A stretch of DNA of 64,000 bases from Arcanobacterium pinnipediorum (GTDB lineage Bacteria > Actinomycetota > Actinomycetes > Actinomycetales > Actinomycetaceae). The position numbers were made by a program, and so were the translations under genes. The DNA lies in the NCBI RefSeq assembly GCF_023973165.1, contig NZ_CP099547.1, positions 124,001-188,000 of the forward strand. Reading direction: 5' to 3'. Positions 52,065 through 61,584 of this stretch are shown here, one piece after another; position 1 is the stretch's first letter; every line of letters starts with the position of its first letter. The notes below the pieces were generated by a model. The model saw nothing but the letters and a program-made list of their open reading frames with translations, did no database searches and was not told the DNA's origin.

Positions 52065-53072
52065 ATGCGGATAATGATGAACGAAACCGCGAGCGTGGAT
52101 GAGGTAGGGCAGGGCAGATTTGCTCCTTCTCCAACCGGAGATTTCCATCTAGGGAATTTGCGCACAGCGTTGCTGGCATGGGCGTTTGCTCGCCATAGTG
52201 GGCGTGGCTTTCACATGCGTATGGAAGATCTCGATGAGCGTTCGCGCCCACCGTTCGTCGATTCGCAACTGCGTGATCTCGATGCGTTGGGTATCGACTG
52301 GGACGGCCCGGTTGTTTTCCAGAGCCAACGCTTGGCGCGCTACGATGAGATTTTTGCCCAGATGATGGCTCGAGGTGAGCTTTATGAATGTTATTGCACC
52401 CGAAAGGAGCTGGCTGCGCTGGCCTCAGCACCGCATCGTCCTCCTGGTTCTTATCCTGGAACCTGCAGATACTTAACCGATGCCGAACGCAGGGCGGGGC
52501 GAGAAAAACTCGCTGCGATGAATCGCGGTCCGGCTTTCCGCTTGGCGAGCAGTGTTCGTGAAGGGACGGTTGATGATATCCAATGCGGTTCGTATCGCGC
52601 AGCGATTGACGATCTCGTGATTCGTCGAGGAGACGGCGTATATTCGTATAATTTCGTCTCTGTGGTTGACGACGCCGAATATGGTGTTACGCAGATTGTG
52701 CGTGGGGATGACTTATTGCCTTCGACTCCGCGTCAGATGTATCTCCAACATGTTTTGGGTTATCCGCATCCCCAGTATGCGCACGTTCCGCTGGTGTTGA
52801 ATCGCGACGGTGTGCGGTTAGCTAAACGCGATGGTGCAGTAACGATCGGTCAGTTGAGTCAATACGGCTGGCAGGTAGGCGATATTATCGCCTTGTTAGC
52901 GACCTCGTTGCAGTTGGGTGGTGACGAGATGGCAGTGTCAGATATTCGCACGGCACCAGATTTTTTGGCGGTTTTTGAGCCGAAGTTGTTGCCACGTTCG
53001 CCGTGGCTCGTCGATGTAGATAGCCTAACGGCCGGGCCAACATCGTTTTTCGCGTCACTGCGTGATGGTTGA
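52065..53072 (+). CDS. gluQ: glutamyl-Q tRNA(Asp) synthetase
   Basis: A 335-residue class I synthetase fragment that glutamylates queuosine in tRNA(Asp). It has the N-terminal catalytic domain of GluRS (RFAPSPTGDFHLGNLRTALLAW, with HLGN as the HIGH-type motif), a zinc site (CYCTRKE, later PGTCRY), FVSVVDDAEYGVTQIVRGDDLL, and the KMSKS-equivalent RLAKRDGAVT. The anticodon-binding domain of true GluRS is missing, as expected. Two further in-frame ATGs follow at 52074 and 52077, and the start is not decided by a ribosome-binding site. Confidence 0.93.
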   Translation: MRIMMNETASVDEVGQGRFAPSPTGDFHLGNLRTALLAWAFARHSGRGFHMRMEDLDERSRPPFVDSQLRDLDALGIDWDGPVVFQSQRLARYDEIFAQMMARGELYECYCTRKELAALASAPHRPPGSYPGTCRYLTDAERRAGREKLAAMNRGPAFRLASSVREGTVDDIQCGSYRAAIDDLVIRRGDGVYSYNFVSVVDDAEYGVTQIVRGDDLLPSTPRQMYLQHVLGYPHPQYAHVPLVLNRDGVRLAKRDGAVTIGQLSQYGWQVGDIIALLATSLQLGGDEMAVSDIRTAPDFLAVFEPKLLPRSPWLVDVDSLTAGPTSFFASLRDG

Positions 53073-53092
53073 CCCGGCCGAAAGGTGAAGAA

Positions 53093-53266
53093 TTATTCGT
53101 TTCCGAGCTTGGAATCGATAGTGTCACGGACAGTATCGATCTTATCGGTATGCTCTTCGCCGAGCTTGTCTTTAGCTACTTCTTCAGCTTTATCTAGTAC
53201 CTTATCGGTAAGCTCTTCTGCTTGATCGCTGTTGAGCGCTTCCTTTGCTTTATCAAATAGAGACAT
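53093..53266 (-). CDS. MT0933/Rv0909-type antitoxin-like small protein
   Basis: A 57-residue, highly charged helical protein beginning MSLFDKAKEALNSDQAEELT. The start FDKAK and the repeated DKxxDKAEExxKDKLG heptad-like segments match the actinobacterial MT0933_antitox family. AAAGGAGA lies seven bases before the ATG at 53266. In Mycobacterium tuberculosis the family member Rv0909 sits beside a toxin gene; here the neighbours are gluQ and clpB, and no partner toxin is visible. The gene is divergent from clpB, close to its HspR operator, so a stress role rather than toxin neutralisation is possible. Confidence 0.8.
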   Translation of the reverse strand: MSLFDKAKEALNSDQAEELTDKVLDKAEEVAKDKLGEEHTDKIDTVRDTIDSKLGNE

Positions 53267-53418
53267 CTCTATTCTCCTTTCGGTTTTTGGCCACCATGAC
53301 GACTTCGAATCGTGAAGCCTGTTCGATGTGCAACCTATGTCTTATTCTACCCGCTATATAGCTCCGTACTCTACCTGCTGTGCAAGTTACCTAACTATAT
53401 TGGGTCTTGTTAATTAAA

Positions 53419-53439
53419 GTTGAGTGGAATAGACTCAAC
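53419..53439. promoter_or_regulatory. HAIR operator of clpB (HspR site)
   Basis: GTTGAGT-N7-ACTCAAC, a perfect inverted repeat of the HAIR type, lies 73 bp before the clpB ATG. Its left half is identical to that of the dnaK HAIR. Confidence 0.92.
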
Positions 53440-53511
53440 CCTAGAGACGTTGAAAAACATAGCAGCAGCTTAACCCGCGAGGCTAAGCTCAATGATCAAG
53501 GAGTTTGTCAG

Positions 53512-56178
53512 ATGGATAAGTTAACAACGAAGTCGCAGGAGGCATTGGCCGATGCGATCGAGATGTCGATACGTGCGGGCAACCCGCACGTAGAACCAAC
53601 CCACCTGTTGGTATCTTTACTCAAACAATCTGGTGGCGTAGCAACCGCACTACTTGACGCGGTGGGCGTCAACGTGAGCGACGTCGTCGAACGTGCTCAA
53701 GCACAATTAGCTACCCTGCCGGCAGTTCACGGCCAGACGGCAGCCCAACCCCAAGCCTCACGCAATCTTTCGCTAGTAATATCGGATGCAGGGAAAGAGG
53801 CTACTGCGCTCGGAGATACCTATATCTCCACTGAACATTTACTACTAGCTATTGCCAGCAGTCAAAACTCAGCTGGCGATATTTTACGGGCCGCCAATGC
53901 GCAACGCGAACAACTCATCGCCGTGCTTCCGAGCGTGCGCGGGTCAGCGAAGGTGACCTCGCCCGATCCTGAAGGCACTTTTAAGGCTTTAGAAAAATAC
54001 GGTTCGGATCTAACCCAAATGGCACGGGACGGAAAACTGGACCCGGTAATTGGTCGCGATTCAGAGATCCGGCGCGTCATCCAAGTCTTGTCCCGGCGTA
54101 CCAAAAACAACCCGGTACTAATTGGTGAACCCGGCGTCGGAAAAACCGCCGTCGTCGAAGGACTCGCTCAACGCATCGTCGATGGCGATGTGCCTGAATC
54201 GTTACGCGGAAAACGGTTGATTTCCCTTGATATTGCGGGGATGGTTGCCGGCGCGAAGTACCGCGGTGAATTCGAAGAACGGCTAAAGGCCGTCCTTCAA
54301 GAAATTAAAGAATCCGACGGCGAAGTCGTTACTTTCGTTGACGAGTTGCACACCGTCGTGGGTGCAGGTAGCGCCGGCGAAGGCGCTATGGACGCAGGGA
54401 ATATGCTTAAACCCATGCTGGCTCGAGGCGAACTGCGGCTGGTTGGTGCCACAACGCTGGACGAATACCGCGAACACGTCGAAAAAGATCCGGCACTTGA
54501 GCGCCGATTCCAGCAAGTATTTGTGGGCGAACCCAGCGTCGAAGATACCATCGCAATATTACGAGGCATCGCGCCGAAGTACGAAGCACACCACAAGGTC
54601 ACTATTTCTGACGGTGCGCTTGTGGCCGCAGCAACTCTCTCGGATCGTTATATCTCCGGGCGGCAACTGCCAGACAAGGCGATCGACCTTGTGGACGAAG
54701 CTGCGTCGCGCTTGCGGATGGAACTGGATTCATCACCCGAGGAAATCGACGTCCTTCAGCGCCAAGTAGATCGACTGAAGATGGAAAAGTCCTATTTGGA
54801 AGAAACTGATTCTGATGACGACGCCTCCGCAGCCGATCGGCTCGAAAAACTCGATGCGGAACTAGCAGATAAATCTGAAGCTCTCGCCTCGCTCAATGCG
54901 CGATGGGAAGCGGAAAAAGCTGGGCGGAATAAGGTTGGAGATTTGCGGGTGCGCCTCGATGAACTACGCACCGAGCTGGAGAAGGCGATTCGTGAAGGAC
55001 GATACGAGGATGCTGGACGGATCCAAAACGGCGATATTCCACAAGTCGAGGCCCAAATTGCGGCTGGGGAAGCAGACAAAAACACCGTTGTTGATGAAGC
55101 GCCGATGATTGCCGAAAAGGTTGATGCCGATGGCATTGCTGATGTTGTTTCAGCATGGACGGGTATTCCAGTGGGTCGACTCTTGCAAGGAGAGACGGAA
55201 AAGCTGTTGCGGATGGAAGATGAGATCGCCCGACGCCTCATCGGTCAGCGTTCGGCAGTGGCCTCAGTTTCAGATGCTGTGCGGCGCTCGCGTGCCGGAG
55301 TAGCTGATCCGCAGCGGCCAACCGGTTCCTTCCTATTCCTTGGTCCAACCGGTGTGGGTAAGACGGAGTTGGCGAAATCGTTGGCCGAGTTCCTCTTTGA
55401 CGATGAACGAGCCATGGTTCGGATCGATATGTCGGAATACTCAGAAAAGCATTCGGTGGCACGTCTGATCGGAGCACCTCCAGGATATGTTGGATACGAA
55501 GAAGGTGGTCAGCTCACCGAGGCAGTTCGCCGCCGCCCATACGGGGTGGTTTTGCTCGACGAAGTGGAGAAGGCTCACCCGGAAGTCTTCGATATTTTGT
55601 TACAAGTTCTCGACGACGGACGCCTCACTGACGGGCAAGGACGCACAGTTGATTTCCGGAATACGATTTTGATTTTGACGTCGAATTTGGGATCGCAGTT
55701 CTTAACCAACAGTGAATTAAGCGTCGCTGACCAGCGCCGAGCAGTACTTGATGCGGTACACGCACATTTCAAGCCGGAGTTCTTAAACCGGTTAGATGAT
55801 GTGATTGTTTTCGAACCGTTAAGTGTTGCAGATATCGGGCAGATCGTCGATTTGCAGGTAGCGCAACTGGTTGGGCGGTTGGCCGCGCGCCGAATTTCTC
55901 TTGATGTGCGAGATGATGCGAAGTCTGTGTTGACGTTAGAAGGCTACGATCCGGCATATGGTGCTCGCCCGTTACGCCGTTTGATTCAGCGTGAAATAGG
56001 CGATCAACTGGCTCGCATGTTGCTTGCTGGTGAGGTTAGCGACGGGCAACATGTTGTGGTTGAAAGCGCTGATTTTGATACTTCAGTATTTGATCGGGAA
56101 ACAGGTGACGTTGTTTCAGAGCAGATGCCACCGGCAGATAACGGGCACAAATTGAAATTAGTTGTTTCTCAAGATTGA
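53512..56178 (+). CDS. clpB: disaggregase ClpB (Hsp100)
   Basis: An 888-residue AAA+ chaperone that rescues aggregated proteins together with DnaK. The N-terminal domain has two Clp repeats ([26 protein letters not shown] and [12 protein letters not shown]); the first ATPase has Walker [11 protein letters not shown] (near 205) and [14 protein letters not shown]; a coiled-coil middle domain (about 410-540) follows; the second ATPase has [10 protein letters not shown] (near 611) and [30 protein letters not shown]; and a C-terminal D2-small domain ends the protein. ATG 53512 ([12 protein letters not shown]) is set by AAGGAG eight bases upstream; upstream in-frame sequence would include the operator region. 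The HAIR site places it in the HspR regulon. Confidence 0.97.
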   Translation: MDKLTTKSQEALADAIEMSIRAGNPHVEPTHLLVSLLKQSGGVATALLDAVGVNVSDVVERAQAQLATLPAVHGQTAAQPQASRNLSLVISDAGKEATALGDTYISTEHLLLAIASSQNSAGDILRAANAQREQLIAVLPSVRGSAKVTSPDPEGTFKALEKYGSDLTQMARDGKLDPVIGRDSEIRRVIQVLSRRTKNNPVLIGEPGVGKTAVVEGLAQRIVDGDVPESLRGKRLISLDIAGMVAGAKYRGEFEERLKAVLQEIKESDGEVVTFVDELHTVVGAGSAGEGAMDAGNMLKPMLARGELRLVGATTLDEYREHVEKDPALERRFQQVFVGEPSVEDTIAILRGIAPKYEAHHKVTISDGALVAAATLSDRYISGRQLPDKAIDLVDEAASRLRMELDSSPEEIDVLQRQVDRLKMEKSYLEETDSDDDASAADRLEKLDAELADKSEALASLNARWEAEKAGRNKVGDLRVRLDELRTELEKAIREGRYEDAGRIQNGDIPQVEAQIAAGEADKNTVVDEAPMIAEKVDADGIADVVSAWTGIPVGRLLQGETEKLLRMEDEIARRLIGQRSAVASVSDAVRRSRAGVADPQRPTGSFLFLGPTGVGKTELAKSLAEFLFDDERAMVRIDMSEYSEKHSVARLIGAPPGYVGYEEGGQLTEAVRRRPYGVVLLDEVEKAHPEVFDILLQVLDDGRLTDGQGRTVDFRNTILILTSNLGSQFLTNSELSVADQRRAVLDAVHAHFKPEFLNRLDDVIVFEPLSVADIGQIVDLQVAQLVGRLAARRISLDVRDDAKSVLTLEGYDPAYGARPLRRLIQREIGDQLARMLLAGEVSDGQHVVVESADFDTSVFDRETGDVVSEQMPPADNGHKLKLVVSQD

Positions 56179-56194
56179 GCCTACTGATCTGCAT

Positions 56195-56219
56195 GGTTCA
56201 TGTCCCAAAAAGTGGACAC
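56195..56219. repeat. possible solo IS3-type terminal inverted repeat
   Basis: The sequence around TGTCCCAAAAAGTGGACA resembles the ends of IS3-family elements, which often read GxxCCCAAAAAGTTGGACA. There is no transposase or second end nearby. The short self-complementarity (TGTCC/GGACA) could equally make a small hairpin after clpB. Confidence 0.3.
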
Positions 56220-56228
56220 ATGTAGGAT

Positions 56229-57728
56229 TTGGGTGAGCATGCGGGTATGCTCCTACCTATGAAAGATCAGACAAACGTACCAGCACAATCGGCAGGGGCC
56301 ACTTCGGTCCCTGCCGATTCTGCCATGGAGAGTAAACATGTTCAGCTCAAACGCGGGTTAACCTCTGCGCAAGTGTCGATGATTGGACTTTCTGGTGCTC
56401 TGGGTACCGGCCTGTTTTTAGGGTCTGGATCGGTTATCGGTTACGGTGGCCCGGCTACAGTGTTTGCGTATCTGGCAGCAGGTTTCTTGGCGTTGGCCGT
56501 TGTGTGGGCATTGGCTGAAATGGTTTCCGTACATCCAGTACCCGGTGGGCACGGAGCGGTAGCTGCTTCATACCTTGGTCCTTACGGTGGCTACGTATCG
56601 CGGTGGAACTTCGCAGTGACGATGCTTATTGCTGTTGGTGCGGAGGTTACAGCTACTGCCACCTATCTTCAATTCTGGTTTCCGAGCTTGCCACTATGGG
56701 CCGGTACGATACTGTGTTCGTTATTCATCGTGGTGTTAAACCTGTTTTCGGTTCAGTTATACGGTTCAAGTGAGTACTGGTTCTCGATGATTAAAGTCAT
56801 CGCTATTATGACGTTTATTGCGCTCGGTTTATCCTTAGTGTTCGGGTTCTTCCCGGGTGTGGAGGCAATCGGTACCGGTAATCTCACTGAGTATGGGGGC
56901 TTCTTCCCTAAAGGTATTCCAGGCCTCTTAGCAGCGATTTGTTTGGCTGTTTTCTCCTTCGGTGGTATTGAAAACGTATCGGTTGGAGCTGCCGAATCTG
57001 AGCATCCAGAGCGCGACGTCCCACGCGCAGCACACACCATGATCTGGCGCTTATTGCTGTTTTACGTTTTGGCTATACTCGTTGTTCTCATGTTGCAGCC
57101 GTGGGCAGAAACTGCTGGCTCGCATGGCACGATCGACGAATCGCCGTTCGTGCGTGCCCTAGATATTACAGGTGTGGTGGGCGCTGCCCATATTATGAAC
57201 GCAGTGCTGATCGTTGCTGCTCTTTCGGCTGCGAATGGATGTTTGTATTCTTCTAGCCGGATGATTCATTCTCTTGCTAATGATCGGCAAGCCCCTCGCT
57301 GGGCTGCGGTCACTGCAAAGAATGGTACGCCACGTCGCGCCGTGCTAATTGCGATGATTGGCATGGTCATCGCCTCAGTGTTGGCTCTTGCCAGCCCGGC
57401 AAATGCGTTCTTGTGGCTTTACGGTTGTGCAACGATCGGTATTTTGGTGACGTGGGTGATGACTATGCTCACCCATATGGCTTTCCGTTCCAAGCGTAGC
57501 GCTGCGGGGTTGCCGTTAGCGCAACGCCACCTGTGGGCAGCTAATATTGTTGCGCCGATTGTGATTGCCGCTTCGGTGGGGATTTTCATCGGATTATATT
57601 GGTTACTGCCGGTGGCTTGGTATGCCGGTATTCCATACCTCATTATTTTGACGCTGTCGTATTGGGCGGTGCGGAGTGTTCATCCGATGCACATGCGTGA
57701 TTTGTTAGCTGAAGATACGGATAAGTAG
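56229..57728 (+). CDS. amino-acid permease (APC superfamily, AAT type)
   Basis: A membrane protein of up to 499 residues with 12 helices, starting after a hydrophilic N-terminus. The AAT signature LTSAQVSMIGLSGALGTGLFLGSGSVIGYGGPA is in helix 1, and FSFGGIENVSVGAAESEHPERDVPRA follows helix 6. It imports an amino acid with a proton; the choice among aromatic, basic or GABA substrates cannot be made. The start is uncertain: TTG 56229, ATG 56247 and ATG 56259 are in frame, and none has a strong ribosome-binding site. It is terminated by the shared hairpin at 57758-57807. Confidence 0.9.
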   Translation: MGEHAGMLLPMKDQTNVPAQSAGATSVPADSAMESKHVQLKRGLTSAQVSMIGLSGALGTGLFLGSGSVIGYGGPATVFAYLAAGFLALAVVWALAEMVSVHPVPGGHGAVAASYLGPYGGYVSRWNFAVTMLIAVGAEVTATATYLQFWFPSLPLWAGTILCSLFIVVLNLFSVQLYGSSEYWFSMIKVIAIMTFIALGLSLVFGFFPGVEAIGTGNLTEYGGFFPKGIPGLLAAICLAVFSFGGIENVSVGAAESEHPERDVPRAAHTMIWRLLLFYVLAILVVLMLQPWAETAGSHGTIDESPFVRALDITGVVGAAHIMNAVLIVAALSAANGCLYSSSRMIHSLANDRQAPRWAAVTAKNGTPRRAVLIAMIGMVIASVLALASPANAFLWLYGCATIGILVTWVMTMLTHMAFRSKRSAAGLPLAQRHLWAANIVAPIVIAASVGIFIGLYWLLPVAWYAGIPYLIILTLSYWAVRSVHPMHMRDLLAEDTDK

Positions 57729-57757
57729 GTCTGTAGCAGGTCCAAGCACAGATGTGC

Positions 57758-57807
57758 TGAGCCTAAAGGACGGTACTGATTAATGCTAGTATCGTCCTTT
57801 AGGCTCA
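57758..57807. terminator. bidirectional terminator between permease and ino1
   Basis: A 20-bp stem with one G-T wobble (arms 57758-57777 and 57788-57807; 15 outer pairs perfect) and a 10-base loop lie between the convergent genes. It can serve both strands. Confidence 0.85.
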
Positions 57808-57832
57808 TTGATAGCAGAGATTATTTTTCGAT

Positions 57833-58912
57833 TTAGCGTTCGCGTTCGCCAGCAATAAATTCTTCGAGGTGTTCGCGAGCCACGGAATCGAGCAACTGTT
57901 CTTTCGGTGACTTCATCAGGTAGGAAGAGGCTGAGAGTAGGTTGCCAGAAATGCCGCGGTCGAGTGCGATCTTGCAGGCGCGCAGTGCGTCGATGACGAT
58001 GCCGGCAGAGTTTGGTGAATCCCAAACTTCGAGCTTGTATTCGATTTGGATAGGAACCTCACCAAACGTTGTTCCTTCTACCCGCACGAATGCAAACTTG
58101 CGGTCTTCGAGCCACGGCACGTAGTCAGATGGGCCGACGTGAATGTTGTGATCGTCGACGTCGCCAGTCATATTTGAGGTGACGGCGTTGGTCTTGGAAA
58201 TCTTCTTCGATTCGAGCCGGTTGCGTTGCAACATGTTCTTAAAGTCCATGTTGCCGCCAACGTTGAGCTGGTAGGTGCGGTCAATCCGAACGCCACGTGA
58301 TTCCATCAGTGCCACGAGGTCGCGATGGGAGATAGTTGCGCCGAATTGGGACTTGATGTCATCGCCGATGATGGGCAATCCTGCTTCTTCAAACTTCTTA
58401 GTCCATTCTTCAGTGGAGGCGATGAACACCGGTAGGCAGTTAATGAAACCGCAGCCAGCGTCGATAGCGCACTGAGCGTAGAAGCGGTCGGCTTCTTCGG
58501 ATCCTACTGGCAGGTAGGAGATAAGCACATCGACCTTGGCGGCCTTGAGTTCGGCGACCACATCGACTTCTGGCGCATCGGATTCGGTGATGGTCTCGCG
58601 GTAGTAATCACCTAGACCATCGAGAGTGCGGCCACGTAAGACTTTCACTCCTGTTTCAGGAACGTCAGCAAACTTCATGGTGTTGTTTTGTGAGGAGAAG
58701 ATTGCTTGGGAAATATCCTTACCTACCTTCTCGTCGTCGACGTCGAACGCGGCGACGAATTCGACGTCACCTACGTGGTATCCGCCGAAATTGACGTGCA
58801 TCAACCCTGGGATTGGGGTGGCAGGGTCGGCGTCTTTATAGAATTCGACTCCCTGGATAAGTGAGCTGGCGCAGTTGCCGACTCCAACGATGCCTACGCG
58901 GATCTTGGACAT
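57833..58912 (-). CDS. ino1: inositol-3-phosphate synthase
   Basis: A 359-residue enzyme that turns glucose 6-phosphate into myo-inositol 3-phosphate, the entry to phosphatidylinositol and mycothiol in actinobacteria. It starts [21 protein letters not shown] (NAD-binding), with [13 protein letters not shown], the conserved [19 protein letters not shown], and the C-terminal [29 protein letters not shown] signature. Length fits the prokaryotic Ino1 group. ATG 58912 has GAAGGAGA six bases upstream, which rules out an in-frame ATG 39 bases earlier. It is a single gene. Confidence 0.95.
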   Translation of the reverse strand: MSKIRVGIVGVGNCASSLIQGVEFYKDADPATPIPGLMHVNFGGYHVGDVEFVAAFDVDDEKVGKDISQAIFSSQNNTMKFADVPETGVKVLRGRTLDGLGDYYRETITESDAPEVDVVAELKAAKVDVLISYLPVGSEEADRFYAQCAIDAGCGFINCLPVFIASTEEWTKKFEEAGLPIIGDDIKSQFGATISHRDLVALMESRGVRIDRTYQLNVGGNMDFKNMLQRNRLESKKISKTNAVTSNMTGDVDDHNIHVGPSDYVPWLEDRKFAFVRVEGTTFGEVPIQIEYKLEVWDSPNSAGIVIDALRACKIALDRGISGNLLSASSYLMKSPKEQLLDSVAREHLEEFIAGERER

Positions 58913-59031
58913 ATCTTCTCCTTCGGGCCGCTCGAGCTTCGGGCAAGCCAATTGTCAGGACATTTTTGTAACGACACATCAGAGTCTTCCTTGTTTTGGT
59001 TCCGAATGCAAGCACTTATCCGTCTGAGCGT

Positions 59032-59062
59032 AAAATGTGGAAAATTCACAAAATGTGGAAAA
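59032..59062 (+). repeat. paired AAAATGTGGAAAA boxes upstream of the serine hydrolase gene
   Basis: Two identical 13-base copies start 18 bp apart (59032-59044 and 59050-59062) directly before the serine hydrolase start. The first, with the following TTCACA, gives a TGTGGAAAATTCACA near-palindrome. They may be binding sites; no regulator is indicated. Confidence 0.4.
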
Positions 59063-59070
59063 CTAGAACT

Positions 59071-59892
59071 ATGTATGACGATTACTTAGCTTCTGATCAG
59101 TTCTCCTTCTCGCGAGCCTACATGACTCTCGCCCGCTCAACGACGAGCTCAGGCGTAGAAATCCATGGAATAGCAGGCGATCCAGATACAGTTTTTTCGT
59201 TAGCTTCCGTCACCAAACCCATCGCTTCATGGGCGGTACTGGTCGCCGTCGAACGTGGCTTAATTTCCCTAGACGATCCGGCTGGCCCTTCCGGATCGAC
59301 GTTTCGCCATCTTCTTGCCCACGCCTCCGGGCTACCTTCGGAGCCGGGTGAGGCGCTCACAGCCCCTGCCCGCCGGCGCATATACTCCAACCACGGCTTC
59401 GATGTTTTAGGCAACGAGTTAGCGAATCGCGTTGGAATGAGCATCCAGGACTGGATAAGCCACGCCGTGCTCGAACCGTTGGGAATGGATGAGACAACGA
59501 TCCCCGGATCGATCGCTTATTCCGGGCGATCTTCGCTAGATTCCCTAGCGCGCTTCGCCATCGAAGTTCTCCACCCTACCCTGATCTCTGCCCAGCTCGC
59601 CGCCGCCGTCGCCACTCCACAATTCCCTGGACTGCCAGGCATTCTCCCCGGTTACGGCCGGCAAAAAGACAACCTGTGGGGTTTGGGTTTCGAGATTCGC
59701 GGCGAAAAGTCACCCCACTGGACCGGATCTGATTTTCCAACGACGACGTTTGGGCACTTCGGCCAGTCAGGTTCCTTTATATGGATAGATCCCAGTATTG
59801 GAAAAGCCGGCATATTCCTCGGGGCGCGCATGTTCGGCGCCGACCATGCCCAGATCTGGCCCGAGCTAACCAATCAGATGCGGGCAGCTTAA
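59071..59892 (+). CDS. serine hydrolase, beta-lactamase class C/penicillin-binding type
   Basis: A 273-residue protein of the beta-lactamase (class C)/esterase superfamily. The nucleophile motif SxxK is in SLASVTKPIASW (near residue 49), the YxN motif in RRIYSNHGFDVLGN (near 108), and the third motif region FGHFGQSGSFIWID (near 229). No signal peptide is seen, so it may act in the cytoplasm as an esterase or peptidase rather than as a resistance enzyme. ATG 59071 is the probable start; earlier in-frame ATGs fall among the AAAATGTGGAAAA repeats. Confidence 0.83.
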   Translation: MYDDYLASDQFSFSRAYMTLARSTTSSGVEIHGIAGDPDTVFSLASVTKPIASWAVLVAVERGLISLDDPAGPSGSTFRHLLAHASGLPSEPGEALTAPARRRIYSNHGFDVLGNELANRVGMSIQDWISHAVLEPLGMDETTIPGSIAYSGRSSLDSLARFAIEVLHPTLISAQLAAAVATPQFPGLPGILPGYGRQKDNLWGLGFEIRGEKSPHWTGSDFPTTTFGHFGQSGSFIWIDPSIGKAGIFLGARMFGADHAQIWPELTNQMRAA

Positions 59893-59898
59893 CTGGGT

Positions 59899-60702
59899 TT
59901 ATGCGAATTCGATAATGACGGGCACGTGATCGGATGCGCCCTTGCCTTTGCGCTCATCACGATCAATCGAACCAGCAATCGCGTGGTCTGCGAGCGCTTC
60001 CGATGCCCACACATAGTCGATCCGCAAGCCCTCATTCTTCGGGAAACGCAACTTTTGATAATCCCAAAACGTGTAGTTCGTGGCGAAATCTCGCGAAACC
60101 TCACGCATGCCAACTGTATTGAACGCATGGAAAGCTGCCCGTTCGGCGTCAGTCATATAAATATCGTCCTCCATCGCGGACGGATCCCACACGTCGTCGT
60201 CGGTAGGAATAACATTCCAATCGCCAACGAGCGCCAGATCGACACCCTGCCGGGTCTGATCTTGGGCGAAGTCACGCAAGGCGCGCAAAAACTCCAGCTT
60301 ATAGAAATAGTGCGGATCGCCAACCGCGCGGCCATTAGGAACATAAAGCGACCACACATCGATCCCGCCCACGCGCGCGCCGATCGCACGTGCTTCAATC
60401 GGGCCGTTGACAAATGTGGAACCGTCGTCGGGAATACCCTTGGTGAACCCAGGCTGGCCAGGAAACTCGTAGCGCACATCGGACAAACCCACGCGGGAAA
60501 TAATCGCCACGCCGTTCCATTGGTTAAGCCCGTGGGTGGCGATCTCGTAGCCGGCCGCCTCAATCTCGGCTGCTGGGAATTGCTCGGGTTTGCACTTGAT
60601 TTCCTGCAACGCCAACACGTCTAAATCGTGACGTTCCAGGACGTTTAGGATGCGCTCGGCGCGGGCACGGGCAGAGTTAATATTCCACGTTGCGATCTTC
60701 AT
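59899..60702 (-). CDS. xthA: exodeoxyribonuclease III
   Basis: A 267-residue Mg2+-dependent AP endonuclease/3'-exonuclease of base-excision repair. The EEP-fold motifs are all present: ATWNINSARARAERI, LALQEIKCKPEQFP (catalytic Glu), WSLYVPNGR, LVGDWNVIPTDDDVW, LRIDYVWASEAL and the final catalytic His in KGKGASDHVPVIIEF. It is divergent from the SDR gene. TAGACT ends six bases before the ATG and no ribosome-binding site is present. Confidence 0.95.
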   Translation of the reverse strand: MKIATWNINSARARAERILNVLERHDLDVLALQEIKCKPEQFPAAEIEAAGYEIATHGLNQWNGVAIISRVGLSDVRYEFPGQPGFTKGIPDDGSTFVNGPIEARAIGARVGGIDVWSLYVPNGRAVGDPHYFYKLEFLRALRDFAQDQTRQGVDLALVGDWNVIPTDDDVWDPSAMEDDIYMTDAERAAFHAFNTVGMREVSRDFATNYTFWDYQKLRFPKNEGLRIDYVWASEALADHAIAGSIDRDERKGKGASDHVPVIIEFA

Positions 60703-60708
60703 GAGACC

Positions 60709-60714
60709 AGTCTA
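60709..60714 (-). promoter_or_regulatory. -10 hexamer of xthA, leaderless type
   Basis: TAGACT on the minus strand ends six bases before the xthA ATG, the same hexamer and spacing as at pgm. Confidence 0.5.
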
Positions 60715-60726
60715 CGGGGCACGCGG

Positions 60727-60732
60727 TAGTCT
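60727..60732 (+). promoter_or_regulatory. -10 hexamer of the SDR gene, leaderless type
   Basis: TAGTCT ends six bases before ATG 60739. The two divergent -10 boxes of xthA and the SDR gene are only 12 bases apart, so their -35 regions must lie within or across each other's units. Confidence 0.5.
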
Positions 60733-60738
60733 TGTCGT

Positions 60739-61509
60739 ATGGGACGAGCGTTGATTACCGGAGCAAGTGCAGGGCTAGGGCTCGCCTTTGCTCGCCAGCT
60801 AGCGAACGATGGGCACGACGTCGTGCTGGTTGCGCGCAACCAGGAACGGCTTGCGGAAGTGAGTGCCGACATTGCGGCGCAATACGGCGTTGAGGTTGAA
60901 GTTATTGCCGCCGATCTTGGTGATGTGGCTGATACCCAGCGGGTGGCGCAGCGACTGGGCACAAATGATGCACCGATAAGTTTGCTGGTCAATAATGCTG
61001 GTTTCGGGCTGGGCCAGGATTTTGTGGGTGGATCCATTGCACGCGAACTTGATGGCTTGAATGTGATGGTTCGCGCAGTGATGATGCTCAGCCATGCAGC
61101 GGCGGATGCGATGGTAGCGCGCGGGCGAGGCACGATCATTAATGTGGCCTCGATGACCTCGCTGACCGTACAAGGCACATATTCAGCGCACAAGGCGTGG
61201 GTGCGGACGTTCAGTGAGGGGCTGGCGGTAGAACTGGCTGGTACCGGGGTAGGGGTGACGGTGGTTAATCCGGGCTTGATTCGCACCGAGTTCCATGAGC
61301 GTTCCCACGTAGATTCGTCGCAGTGGCCGGCAGTGGTGTTTGCTAGCCCCGAGCAAGTGGTGCGGGCTGCGTTGGCGGCTGCCCGGGCGGGCCGGGTTGA
61401 AGTGACCCCGACTGTGCTCTACAAACTGGCGAGCGTGGTGGTGCGTCATGCCCCGCGCAGACTCGTGCGCAAGTTCGCCGGTCCGGGGCTTTCCGGGCGG
61501 GGTAGGTAG
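60739..61509 (+). CDS. short-chain dehydrogenase/reductase
   Basis: A 256-residue classical SDR. The cofactor motif TGASAGLG is at residues 7-14, NNAGFG near 84, the catalytic Ser in INVASMTSLT near 140, and the active-site YSAHK near 152. The basic residue pattern after strand 2 (VARNQERL) favours NADP(H). The C-terminal part lacks an obvious membrane anchor, and the substrate is unknown. Confidence 0.88.
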   Translation: MGRALITGASAGLGLAFARQLANDGHDVVLVARNQERLAEVSADIAAQYGVEVEVIAADLGDVADTQRVAQRLGTNDAPISLLVNNAGFGLGQDFVGGSIARELDGLNVMVRAVMMLSHAAADAMVARGRGTIINVASMTSLTVQGTYSAHKAWVRTFSEGLAVELAGTGVGVTVVNPGLIRTEFHERSHVDSSQWPAVVFASPEQVVRAALAAARAGRVEVTPTVLYKLASVVVRHAPRRLVRKFAGPGLSGRGR

Positions 61510-61584
61510 TTAAAGTCTGAGTCTGCTGTGCGCGTTAATCGAAATGTGGTGGAGTGGGCTGCTAACCTGGTTTCGTAATAGATA

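Noticed and set aside
59071..59892. Beta-lactam resistance enzyme
   Set aside because: SxxK and YxN motifs are shared by esterases and peptidases of the family, and no signal peptide is present, so a resistance role is not supported.
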